DNA of 64,000 nucleotides from Forficula auricularia (taxonomy: Eukaryota > Arthropoda > Insecta > Dermaptera > Forficulidae): contig JALMQS010000055.1 in NCBI GenBank assembly GCA_024734495.1, forward strand, positions 7,001,386 to 7,065,385, in the 5' to 3' direction. This document shows, piece after piece, positions 11,409-25,493 of this stretch. The notes under the pieces were generated by a model. The model worked only from the letters and a program-made list of their open reading frames with translations, searched no databases and was not told where the DNA came from. Made by a program: the position numbers and the translations under genes. Positions within the stretch are counted from its first letter, which is position 1. Every line of letters starts with the position of its first letter.

Positions 11409-14400
11409 CTGAAAACATTAAAAATCAGTAATTAAATTCCTTCATTAAAATAGAAATTTCAACATAAGACAATGATTACACTGCTCTACAAAAATTAAAC
11501 AAAAATTTCTCCCCGTAAACCCAACAATAGATTCCAGTAGTTTTATAAGCTGATTATCATGGAATTTCCCGATTTTTTACAACACGTCAGAGTTTTGAGA
11601 TATTATCGGTCAAAATGACGAAAAAGGCCATTTTGACTATTTTCGATTCCCATTAAATATTAAACAGCAATATTTGAAATCAAAATTTTTTGAATTAATA
11701 GAAAACAACTTCCTCTTTGATTTTCAAATTATCACTTTAATTTAACTCAATTAGAACTCGTGTTATAACAAAAAAACTAAGACGATATGTTTTTATCTAT
11801 GTTTTTTTATCCTTTATAATCCCGTAGTTTTAGTTGTTTAGTTATTACTCGAGTTCTAATTGAGCTAAAAACAAGTCGTAATTTGAAAATCAAAGAGGAA
11901 GCTGTTTTCTATTACAACAAAATATTTTGATTTCAAATATCGCTGTTTAATATCTAATGGGACTCAAAAGAGGCCTTTTACGTCATTTTGACTGGTAATA
12001 TCTCAAAACTCTGACGTATTGTAAAAAATCGAAAAATTACATGATAATCAGGGTATAAAACTCTACTGAAATCCATTGTTAGGTTTAAGGGGAGAAATTT
12101 TTGTTGATCGGTGTTATAGAAGTAAAGCACGCCGGATTACCGTATTCAAGGAGAATATTCAATTCTGACTGAAATTTGATTTAATATCTAACTGAAAAAT
12201 TTATCTTACCCTGACAAGACTTTCGAAACTATAGTTTAAAGTAAATAATAAAAGATGCATTATATTTAATTTATTATTTCAATATACTAGGCTGAATCCT
12301 GACCCAATTTTTTTTTAATTATATTTTATTCGTGTTTAAAAATTTCTAAAACGTGGAGTTAGAAGAAAGTTCGTTCGGTGTCAAATGTTTATATTTTCAT
12401 TGGAAATAATTATAAGTTTACAAAGAAAAAAACAATCAAAAACACGTTTATTCGAAACCAAATGTTTCGGGAGAATTTCTCCCTTTTTCAATGGTAAATT
12501 TGTAAAAGAAAAAGAAAAAAATGTTGCTTCCTCTAAATTTTAGAAAGAAACTTTTTTTTGACGTGACAACTTCTTATTATTCGATGGAGCCGGCTGCACG
12601 CACGAAAAAACATGACTCATGCGGCGTTACCTCGCTCTGAGGCTTTCCATTTAAGGCTTGAAGTGCAAGCGAGAGCGCGGAACGAGCGACAAAGATTGAG
12701 GCGGGCTTTTTAAAAGCTACAGTTACAAAAATTTTAATGATGTTTCCAAATTTTAAATTTAAGATTTATGAACAATAATTTAATCACAGTTTATTCTTAT
12801 AATAAATTATTCAAAATTATTACTTTTTTACAACAAATTACAATTAAATTTGCAAAAATAATTAAGTAATTAATTGAACAACAACTTTTATTCAGTTTAC
12901 TTGCTGAAAGAAATAATGTCAATACAAAATTTATTATTATAAAATAATAAAATCAAAAATTAAATTTTAACAGTCGAGTAGAAATTTAAACAATAAATTT
13001 TATTCAAGTATTTTGTAAATTTAAAATGATTTTCTGAACGAAGAATTTTATGAAAAAAATCGGTTGTCTGTAAAGTCTACTTTACAGACAACCGATTTTT
13101 CTTTTTCTTTTACAAATTTACCATTGAAAAAGGGATAAATTCTTCCGAAACGTTTGGTTTCGAATAAACGTGTTCTTGATTGTTTTTTTAAAGATTTGTA
13201 TTTTTTAATATAAGATTACAGTTGAAAATATAGAATTTTAGAAAAAATAGAATGGGGTTCTTTTGAAGCCAATGAAAAATGAAATTTGCCTTTACCTACA
13301 GTTTGTATAAATAAGCTGCATCTTTGAACAATTTCCAACTCTCTAGCTCTTAAAAAAGATTTCACTTTTTTTCCTCCTTAAAATAAAAAGTAAAAATATA
13401 AACAACCAATTTTACTTTCGTTTCTGTAAGGTAAATTATTTTACTACTAATAATTAAAATATCCAGAAGCATTCAATCCAAGTTCGAGCCCCGCTCACTG
13501 TAAAAATTTAACCAGTTCTAGTTCTTACACTAATTTATAGTAAAAATAAAAGACCAAATAAGATCTGGTTATACTTATTATAGACTTACAGTCGATACTC
13601 CATAATTCGAACGTCGATAATTCGAATTTTTCGAAATTCCAACTCTTCAGCTGTTAACTTCGGTAAATCGAAAAAATGCTGTGTATTTTGATACGGTCGA
13701 TAACTCAAAATCCTTTTCGTATCAAGAGTGGGAGAGTACATTCTATAATTCGAACTAGGCCACTTCCCCTCTTTATAATTCGAATTTTTCCTAGCAAAAA
13801 CCTATTCTTAATTTTTTTTAATTAGGTATGTTATTAGCTATAGTAATGTTAATACATATGTAATTTTTTGTTCTTTTTTGTCGATTTCATTATTTTTAAT
13901 TTTTTATTTGAGGCTACATATAAAATCTATGTAAGCTCATACATATTTTCAAAAAATATAATAAAAACTCTTAAAAATTTTTCTTTCCTCTTGATAATTC
14001 AAACTTCTTGATAATTCGAAGTCTCTATAATTCGAATTTTTCTTGTAGTCCTTGGATTTCTGAATTATCCAGAGTGGACTGTAGTAGGTATACTAGACAA
14101 AATATAAAATAAATAAAATCAAACTTACGTAAATGTTTTTGGTGTCCATCCAGCTATAAATGTAAACAATCTGGGTCCAAGATCTCGTGCTGGATTAATT
14201 GCATATCCACAATTGATCCCAAGAGAGAGTCCGATTCCCAGTACCACTGTACCCATATAGAGTGGCTTCAAATAGCGAGGAATTGAGGCATTGTTCGGAT
14301 CACCAACTGCAGCAGCTCCAATCGCAAGGACTGCGGTTCCTACCACCTATAGAATTTTTAAGAGATAATTCCTGTTAAAATTATATTCTGGACATCTTTT

Positions 14401-17400
14401 TTGTTTTATCATTTTTTATTTTTTTTTTACTTTAGCATACAGGGTATGGTCAAGTATTGTAATCTTGCATAAAAAAGTGTTTTTTTTTCTTCTTTTTTTT
14501 CGAAATATCTCAAAAACGGCTAAAACTATTTTGATTAAAAAAATTGGGCGAAACCATGGCATTTCGGTCTACAAAAAACCCCTAATAAGTGAACATCGAA
14601 AAAATTATATTTTTTTAGATAATAATTGTTTTGTCAAAATGTCTGTTAGTTAGTCTGTCTGTTAGTCTGTTAATCTATGCGTTACCAAATTTTTGTGGAC
14701 GAGCTAGCTCAAAAACTAGTGGGAATATCAAAACCGAATTTCACATCTAGTTTTGGTGCATTGAGATTAAGAGCTGATTAGATTTTGGTGCATATCGATC
14801 CAAAATTAAGGGGGTAGAGGGGGTTAAAAATGAAAAATCTAAGCCATTTGAGCAAACTCAACCAAATTGTGTATACATAATCAGTGCACCCCCAGAAGTC
14901 TAAAAATACAAAAACTAACCGGCCAAAAAGGGGGGGGGGTGTAGGATCAGAAAATGAAAATCTTGGCCCTTGTACCAAACTCAATCAAATTTTCTATACA
15001 TGTGGGCCCACAGAAGTCTGAAAATGCAAAAAATAACCCCCCCCTTACATGATTATAAATAATTTTATTAAATATTAAATATAAGTGAGGCGCCTGGTTG
15101 TATCGTAAAGTCATGTGGATGGCCACATCAGAACGTGTCAGGTTATTTTCACTTATATTTATGTAAATATAGATTCACAGGAAGTAACTGCCTAGCTCTT
15201 TATTTTTGGTGTTTTTAGTTTCCATTAGGCTTAATTTGAAAGGAGTAAGTAGTATTAAAGATGGGGGAGTTGTAAGTATTGTAGTATACTTTTGTGTAAA
15301 GTATTTTATATAAAGAATAAAAAATACAGGGGGGGGGGGTTTGAAAATATCACTCCCCTTATGAACATTTTTCGATTTTGATAAGAATATAAAATTATAC
15401 TTTTATTTAAATGAATATTTTATAAAGAGATGAAATAATTGAATTTCGTTAAATTTGATCCCGAAAAATCTCTCTTTCCACTCTTTGCATTTTGTAAAAA
15501 TTCCCCCTTGAGCAAATCAGAAAAATGAGAGTTTTAACGAGAATTATATTTTTTAATCTCTACATGTATAAAATACTTTACATAAAAGTATACCACGAGA
15601 CTGCTACTCCCATCTTTGAAAATACTAATTTCGTTAAAAGTTTAAAAAAGTTAAAAAATCTCTTTATGTTCTCTTTGCAATTACATAACTACTATATATA
15701 ATCAACTCCATTATTCTCTGGCACTTCTTGAGGTGCACTCCCTTTTCATACTTCTATATTTTTTAATACATTTCTTTCATTCATTTGATATGAAATTGAA
15801 AGTAGAAAATTATTATTGCTGTGAGTAGAAGAGTTGAATTTATAAAAGAAAATCAAAGAATCAAGCCCATGTTCCAATTGTCTGTATAGCTTTTTGAGAT
15901 GGGTGAACCGCGACCTAAAATCGTGTACACCTACTTCCACTTCCACTTTCATTTCTAAGTAGAAGACAATAGATGACAATAGATTATCTAATGAATTCTA
16001 AAGTAATTCCAAATAATTCCAAAGTGTACACCTAATTCCAATCGCGGTTCACCCCTCGGCTTTTTGGCTCTTGAGTTCGATTCCAGAAGGTATGGCAGCC
16101 TTATTTATTTGATTTTTCTAAGATTCTTCAAAAACTTAAGTAGCCTGTAGAATTTATTTTTATAAATTAAAGGGTTTATTCAGTCACACAAAATAAATAA
16201 ATAATAGAGTAATTTTAGACAATTAACATAATAAAAGAATATATATAAATAGATGTGGGGTTTCACAGGAATAAAATTACAACAGTTTAGAAATAAAACT
16301 CAATATATTTCGGGCTATTCATCCATCTTAACCAGTTAGTCTAATTCTAATGTAATTCCTGAAGATGGGTGAATAGCCCGAAGTATATTGAGTTTTATTT
16401 TTAAACTAGTAATTTTTTCCTGTGAAACTACACATCTATATATACGTATATATTTTTTTATATATATTCTTTTATTTACTGTTTCACTTACAACCAACAC
16501 CGCTTTCCTTAGAAGTAATTAACATAATAGTAAATCTATCTAATAAATAATTTTAATTGTCTAAAATTATTCTATTTATTTAATTTGTGTGACTGAACAA
16601 ACCCTTTAATTTATAAAAAAAAATCATCTAAAATTGCCACTATAGACCTCTCCTCACACCGTGTAAAGTTGAATTAAATTAAAAAAAATATTTGTGAGCC
16701 TCATTCACATAAGCTCTCAGAGACGGAATTAGAAACTTCTATAGCCGTATATGTTATTTGTATTAATGACCAAAAAATTTTACCCCTAAAAAATATACAT
16801 AATACAGAGACATCTATTAAAAGCTTAAAAAACGTTATATACGAAATTAAAGGAATCGTCAGGGAGATTGGACAAGACTTTGAATTAAATACTAAGTTTT
16901 TGATTAAATATGCCATGCGACGTTACGTTGCTGTTTTTGCAACTTCGTCAGTGCGAGCTCATTTGTCAAACTGTTGTCAAGGATTTTTTACTTCACGAGA
17001 AAAAACATTTCAAACAATATTCTTTTTTCTATCACAATTCAAATTCAACTCATCATAGTAAAAAAATCCTGACAAGTAAGACTAATAAATGAGCCGCTGA
17101 AGAAGTTGCAAAGCAGCCTCGGCTATGTTTGATATAATATTTAATCGAAAACTTGTAACCAATTTAAATTTAAAGTCTTGTCCAACTCTACGATCCTTTA
17201 ATTATTAATCATGGACACGAATAATGAAATATTGTTATATACAAAAATAAGGTCTACGGCTAAATTAATTTAAATTTCCTAATTGTAATAAATTTTATTT
17301 ATTATGAATTATTAGTGGGTTTTAAAATAATTAATTTAAATATTCCTAATTGTAATAAATTTTATTTGTCATGAGCTATAAGTGGCTTTTAAAAAATTAT

Positions 17401-20400
17401 TTCCCCTCGATTGAATCATTTTCCCTTATTGTAACAAAAAAATCAAACAGATACATCGCTAAATAAGTTTCACTTGAATAAAAAAAATATTTATTTGACT
17501 CGTAAGTAAATTTATAAAGAGCATCTTAGATCAAACATTCTCTTTGATTTGATTTTACTGTACATTAAAACTTTTGTGGTCTGGTTAATAAACCGGAGAA
17601 TTATAAAGGGTTAGGTGGCTGTGGTGAAATTAGAATATTACCAAAAATTTTCTGGTTTATTAAGTTCTTTCGCGACAATCCACACAAAATGTTTTAGCTT
17701 CATAACCACTCTATAAATATGAACGGTCCTAAAATTTTAGGTTATGTATTTTTAACCTGACTGTACTTTTTACGCACTATATTCTCTTTTATTAATAGAT
17801 CGTTTCCAAGCCATTGATATTATATCTCCTCCACTAAAAATAATCGCCCAAATATGTTTTTTTTATTTTTTATCAAAACTACGTGGTAAATAATTTCAAT
17901 TTGTTTTTTAACTCCGAATATATTACTCTAACAAATATTAGTTTTTCATTAAGATGGTGAAAGTCCTTCAATGAAAAAAAATAAAATAATGATCATTTTC
18001 CTACCCTTTCCCAATCTACCATATGTAAAAAATTTCATTTTTAATTACAATTATTTCATGTTTGGTGGGGTAAATCGTCTTCAAATTTTAACAGCGTGTT
18101 TATTATGCTTTTAATGACTTATATTCCAAGTTTTCAAGACTTCTTGAATTTTTGCATTTGTGAAAGAACTACCTTAACAAAATACGGAACTACCATGGGA
18201 AGTTTTTGAAATCTTTAAACAATAAGTTTTCATCCTTGTTGTAGATTGATTAATTTCTTTCAATATTTAATATCTCCTATGGTAGTCCACAAGATAAATT
18301 GAAAATTACTATAATAATAATTTCATTAGAAAGTTATCACTATGACCTTTCACCTGATCAAGAACAGCTCCTCCGGACGTTAAATAGGACATTGGATAAG
18401 TGGCGAAGATTGAAGCTGTCTCATCTGGAGCATCCGGATCCAGTGGATCAATTTTTAAAGGAACTAGGAGATCTATAAAAATAAAAACTAACAATTATAA
18501 GGAAAAAACAATAATAGAATGATTGGATCGAACCTGAATAGACACCCCAGGTGACAACGGCAGAAAGAAACCCGCCTAGATATTGTGCAACCAGATAGGG
18601 GATCACTTTTCTTAGTGGAAATTTTCCACATAGCGCAAAGGCCAAGGTTATTGCTGGATTCAAATGTGCATCTGAGAAGTAAAGATATTTTTAAAAATTG
18701 TTTTGAATTTGCTACAAGAATAATTAGGAATTTCTTGTATATTAAGCTAGTTGTTTCACCATAATGGGTTTTCCTTAGGATTTTTTTGAAATTTAGACAG
18801 ATATAGACAATCTTCTGCATCGATTGGTGGCAAAACAAAATTTATTAACAATATAGTTCCAGAGATATTTAAATTACAATGATAGAGTTTTTCAGACTCT
18901 TATACATTGCACTATACGTGATTATCGGAAAGTTTACATACAAATTTAATTATAATTAAGAAACTCTTCTTACCATTGTTATAAAAAACCAAACAAACAG
19001 TAAACAATAACTAATACATTTTTTAAGAAAATTTTAATTCATAGTTTTACAACACAGTTTCTGAGATAATAATGAATAAATAATGAAAAATGTATAATAA
19101 AAATTTAGACTAAAAAATCTGACAACAACGCATATATTTAACCTAATAAGTGTGTTAGCTTTAGTACTTTTTTGGCATTTTTCCGCCATTGTCGCAACAG
19201 CTTTCAATCGCTTATTAAGAACTTTTTGTTTTATAAATCGACGTTTATGATGTATTTTATCTGTCATTTCTATGATAAAAATATTCAAGCTCGGACAATG
19301 TTGCCAGATTTGTCAAACGAGCACGGGATTGGCTAGTAGTGGTACATAAACAGTAAAAAGTTTTGGGCTTATGAATTATGAATCCTTATTTTCTGTTCTA
19401 TATACTCTAGCATTAACTTTTTGCTAGTATTGTCGTGAAACAACTACCTTAAATTTTGTTTTACTTTTTTTGAAACAGTTTGAAATATTTAATAATTACT
19501 ATAATTTAAAAGAATAAATAAAATAACTGTGTGCTCTGCTTGATGAAAATAAATAGTTCTATATATCGTATGTATTATATTGATATTAATATGATCTGTA
19601 TCAAAATTTTTGTACCTTAAAGCTCAAAGCCGATTGGGCTAAATTTATGTAATATTAAAAAAAACTGTTATACTGTCGAAACTAATCACAGTATAGAAAA
19701 AATTTTGATTGAAAAACAAATTTACTAGATAAAAAGTAATTATGTATACTCAAAAGGCTCAGATCGATATTTTTGTTGAGAGAACAGTTTTTTGAAGCGA
19801 TATTTATAAATTTTTTGCTGGAGAAAGTAAACATCGTTATAATTAGTGGATTTCGTTAAACAGAGGTCCCCTTTAATAAATTACCTGTAATTTATTAAAA
19901 TTAAAAATCATTTGTTTTTTAAATTTTTAGAGAACACGGATTCGTCAACTGATTGCGCACTTTTTATTTGATTCAAAATAAATAAATAAATAAATATTTA
20001 ATAATCTCAATGGGCTTGAACTTTCAGATTGGAAAATCTTTAAGCCTCTATTATAATACTTGTAAACAATATATTTTAGTGATTTGAGTCTAAAATACTT
20101 TATTCTATAAAATAAAATTTTCTGAAATAATGGTCGTCATTCATAAGATATTTTGTTATTTGAAGGGTTAGGCCAGAGGTTCCCAAACTGGGAAGCCGCG
20201 GCCTCTTCACAGGTGCGCCGCGAAGCTTCATAATTAATTGAAGGGAGACATTTAACCTAATACAAAAAACAAAGTGAGAAGCTAAAAATTTATTTATTAT
20301 TAATTTTTTACTCTTACTTACGATTAGACATACATAAACCAAAAAATTTAACTATGACACCCTCAAAAAAAATCTGAAATGTATACAAAGGGCCCCCCTG

Positions 20401-23400
20401 TGGTCCGAATTTTTGATTTTCATAGAAAAATAAACTATTAAATCCGAAGTCATTTTTAACGATTCTAAAACAAGAATATTTAGAGAGACCAAATACAATA
20501 TTTGTTTTGATATAGAGCGAAAAAAAGTATCTTTGACACCCTCGTAAAAATCCGAAATGTTTACAAAGGGTCCCCCCTGTGGTCTGAATTTTTGATTTTC
20601 GTAGAAAAATAAACTATTAATTTTCAATTTATTTTTATCAATTCTAATACAAGAGTATTTAGAGAGACCAAATACGCTATTTATTTTCGATATATTTACT
20701 TTTTCTTATGATAGGGCGTCATGGAAAAATTTTAATTGAAAAAGGCACCGCGACTCGGAAAAGTTTGGGAACCCCTGGGTTAGGTCATAATAGTGAAAAT
20801 TTTATGATATTTTAAATACAACTTTCTCTATTGCCAAAACCAATCACAAGTATAGAAACATTTTAAGAAACAGTTTTTTTTTAAATCAATTTGGCTAGAT
20901 GAAATATTTAAATTATTCAATTCAATGTGATTACCTCTCTTTTGTTGAATAATAATAATATATTAATTAAAATTTTTTCTTTTGTTGAGAGACCAGCTTA
21001 CTATTACATTAAAATGAATTTACCTATATCCGCTCCGGTATTTCATACCATGAGAAATAACAGATAACATATTTCGATTTAAAAATACTTTTATATATAT
21101 GTTTATTTGGATCAAGCAGAGGGCAACCTCAATGATATCTCCACAAATAATTCTGTTGTTAAGAGAGACTGAGAGAGGATTTAGTTATGACCTGAGATTC
21201 CAATAGATACTGTGACTCCGACAAATACCCCGACTGCATATCCAAAAGGGATGGCCACATCCGAGCCTCCGGAGTTCTTCACATGCTTATTGCCAAGCGC
21301 CTGAGCCACCGAACAGTTGCCAATCAACTGGAACACAAAACAGAAGCACAACGGCTATTTATAATCTCTCCCCGTTCCAAGGTAGAATGCAAATTCGATC
21401 TACTGGAAAAGGTCGAAATTGAAAATTCATGAATATAATATTAAGAGCTCCAATTGGGATTGAACAGATGAAAAATTAAACGTTTAAAATATATATATGT
21501 TGCAATAAAAACCCGTTTTTAGTAAGAACGGGTTCTTACTAGTTAAAACGAGTTTCACTGAATACCTTTGTGGCAACTATAGTTTACTGATGTTGGTTGA
21601 GTTTGGTTCACAGGTCTAGAATCTTCATTTTTGACCTCCCTCCTCAGTTTGGGTGTTTATTTTCAAAAAATTTTAAACGAAAATGTCAAAAATTACTTCC
21701 TCTACAACTTTGCTTCTAATTTTTGACATTTTCGTTTAAAAAATTTTGAAAATAAACACCCAAAATAAGGCGGAAGTCAATATTGGTTTTTACTGCAACC
21801 TAAATAGTAGGTATGTTGTTGAAACACGTCATATCGTGTCATGCCAATATATTTCAGAAAAATATTCCTGAAATATAACAATACCTAATATTACAATGAT
21901 ATTATTGTAATAATGCGGGAATATACTACTCTGCAATATTTCGGCACTATTGCATAACATATTAACATATTATTGAAATAATATTATTGTAATATTGCAG
22001 GAATACATTGGCACTAACCGATATGTCAAGATATTCCTGCAATATATTGACATTACACGTTATGATCTGTTTCATTAAGCGTTAATCGCTAACACTTCCC
22101 ACAATGTTCGTAATTTGGCAAATTTTAGACAGCGAACAGTTTGAACAATATATAGCTGAAACTTTGCAGAACGGTGCAGCTTAATAATACAAACTTTTAT
22201 GTCAAATTTCAGCACTTTAGGAGCAGCTGTTAAAGATTCCCATAAACGATTCAGTACTTTGCTGATTGCTTAGTTTATCCAGAAGCTGTGAAGCTACTAA
22301 ATTATAATTACTTTTGCATTTTGGTACACGGACAGACTTTTTAAATTTTCCATTCTTGAATTATCGTGGGTATCGTAATCCAGGCTCATAAAATTACCTT
22401 AATATAGGTATTTATTTTTTTGTGTTTTCTGTTCTGAAACGTGATGATAAATCATAACTGTTCAAACTATATCCGATACCCTCGATATCTCAGAAATGAA
22501 AGTTTATAGAAAGATTGTTATATTGCTAAAATTAGTATATTTCTAAAATTAAGTTAATATTGATTTTGTGATTTCTACCTTCAGAACTTTTGATTGAAAA
22601 AGGCAAAAAATTCAGAAACAAACCGAACCGATATATTTGTAGAGAGCTATCGAACGTTTACAGATAATGAGCTGAAATTTGGGGGACAAGCTTTTAATAC
22701 CATTGTGCCAAGTTTCTAGCTTAAGCCATTTATTAGTAAAAAAATTACTATAAACATATACCCTCTTGAAAACATTTCACTTATTTTTGCAATATATCAT
22801 TGATTTTTATGTAAAATAAAATTGTGTATTTTGAGATTTCCCTAGATGTTTATTCTGTCAAATTAAAGTGCAGGAAATCTATGGGTGGCCATGATCTCGA
22901 CTCTCGAGTATACTAGTCTATAATAACTTGATAACATTCATTTAATCATCTTGAGAATTTAGATTAATTGACATTGGCATGTTCAATTTAATCTCAATTT
23001 TGTAAGAAAACAATGTCATTCAATATATTTGTGTAAACATGCCAATAGTTAATATACAATCAACTGAGGGCATTGACGCTGAGGAAATCACTAAGTTCAT
23101 TGCACTAGACAGTAAAAAACAATCTTCTACACAATTTGGAAGGTTGTTTTCTGGTTTTATTATCATACAATGATGATATTCTCCTTATTTATTTAGTATT
23201 ATTATTGTTTATTGGTTCCTTTGGTACATGACCTATTTGGGCTTAGGTACATACATACGTTTCATTATAAAAATTTACATTTACAGTATTTACAGATAAT
23301 TTTATACCTTTTTTCCAATCTATTCAATTTTTTTTTTACTTTATTTTCTATAACACCTACTCTCTATGCATTTCTTATTTTTTGCTTTGGTGTATTTTTC

Positions 23401-25458
23401 CTCTTATTTCAGGAATTCCATTATTTCTAGCCCCATGCTTCCCTTCCTCAGTTGATCTTCCAACCCTCTCAAGGTATACCGTGGTTGTAAAATAAATATT
23501 TCGTCCCGAGGTGTAAATTATAATGAGATTTCTCTTATGTATAAGGTAATTAAAAAAAATAAATAGAAAAAAATTTTAGAAATATAATTTTCAGACTGAT
23601 TCTAAAGTCTATCTAGTTTTTTCATTATTTTCTATAATACTACAAACATTATTATTATAAACTTTTTTTACCTAATTTCAACTTATTAATACTATAGGTA
23701 ACTCTTAAACAACTCCCCATATTAACAATCCGATTATTTTACAATTTTTTTCATTTTTCATTTTAAAACTATGAAATTAAAAAAACCACGTTATTATCAC
23801 TTCTTCTTAATAAAATTACAACCATTTTGTCATATGCACTGACTTTATTTAAGACTCAATTCGCGTGTATCGTGGTGTAGTACAGAAACAAAGACACATT
23901 CCACATGCTTTAATATTTGGAAAAAAATTGACAGGTTCTGATTTTTGACTTAACCATACACCTTCTGGTTGAGTTTGGTACAAGGGCATAGATTTTTGTT
24001 TTTTGATCCGCCCCGTCCCCCCATTTTGGGCGGTTTGTTTTTGCATTTTTAGTCTTCTGGGGGTATACAAAATTTGGTTGAGTTCGCTCAAATGGCCTAG
24101 ATTTTTATTTTTTTACCCCACCCCCTAATTTTGGCGCCAGAAAGAAAACAACATTTTCGTTATTATAGGTTCATTTTATAGTATATTTCATTATTCTTGT
24201 TTTTTTAGTTTGAAAATATTATAATTTTAAATTGTCCTTTGTAAGAAATTATACTTGAAAATTATTTTCTTGCTGATTTTAGATATTCCTAAACATATAT
24301 TGTACGAAAAAGTATAATAAATAAATAAATATAGAGGTTATGAACCGATTCAATACTCCGACTCTTTTATCTCTATGGCTTCTAGAGACTGGAATTAGCA
24401 TTTCCTGTGACATAAACCTTCATTTTTTCAAGTACCGCAACTCTGATCCAATCCCTAAAATTTCTTTCTATTTTACTTTTCAAGATGCAAGGTTCTACCC
24501 TACATTACATGGAGAGCACCGTTTTGGGGCAAATTTCTGCATCATTATTTTCATCACAAAAGAGTTCTGATTGATTAAAAAATTTTCCTTCAATTAAAAA
24601 TAATTCTTCCTTAAAATTTTAAAGAAATGCATGCGTATATTCTAAATTTATATTTTATTACGTAACATTTTTAACCACTGCAGATGTTGGGCTCGTCTAA
24701 AACCAGTCCTGTAATTAAAAAAATAAATATATAAACGTCATTAAAAAAATGAATAATTCCCTCATCACCGCTAATATCACTATCGATTGATTTTTAATGG
24801 GTTAATAATTATACATGTTATTGATAAAACAAAATCTTGATTTGATAAATACAAATTCAATATTCCGATTGATCGACCAATCGAGTGGGTGAAAATCATT
24901 AAGGAGATTATAAAGAGAACTATATAAATATTCCTAGTATATTTGATGACCTTAATTACTAGAGATATAAATTTCATTCGGTACGCTCATCTAGCTTTAT
25001 GAGAAATTTAGAGAAAAATACTTTTCAAACAATCCTTTAACGATTAAGTTGGACAAATATAGAAGCTATTCCCTCCTGTTTTTATTTTCAATATTATACC
25101 TGCAATATAATAAGTATACAAATATTTTTTCCTTCCGATCAGTTGATTCTATATTATTATATTATGCATCTCCAAAAAATCAAGTATTTTCAGTTCATTC
25201 TTTGATAATTAATATTTTTTGGAATCGATTTGATTTATTATCAATTTTTAATGATTTTTAGGAAAAAATTAACAGTTTATGAATTTAACTTATAAAATTA
25301 TATTCAATAAATTTTAATATATTTTTATTGCTTTTCTCTAATTTGCAATGTATCATGTACCGAATTTGAAAAACTGCCAGAGAAAAAAACAACGCAATCT
25401 TTTCATAATAAAGATCAAGATCAGTGACGCAACCAGGATTTTGACTTGGAGGGGGCTA

Positions 25459-25493
<35 letters not shown>

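Noticed and set aside
24340..24570. 76-codon frame with ordinary amino acid use
   Set aside because: No recognisable domain, no splice or polyadenylation context, and it sits inside the aquaporin intron; not enough to call a gene.
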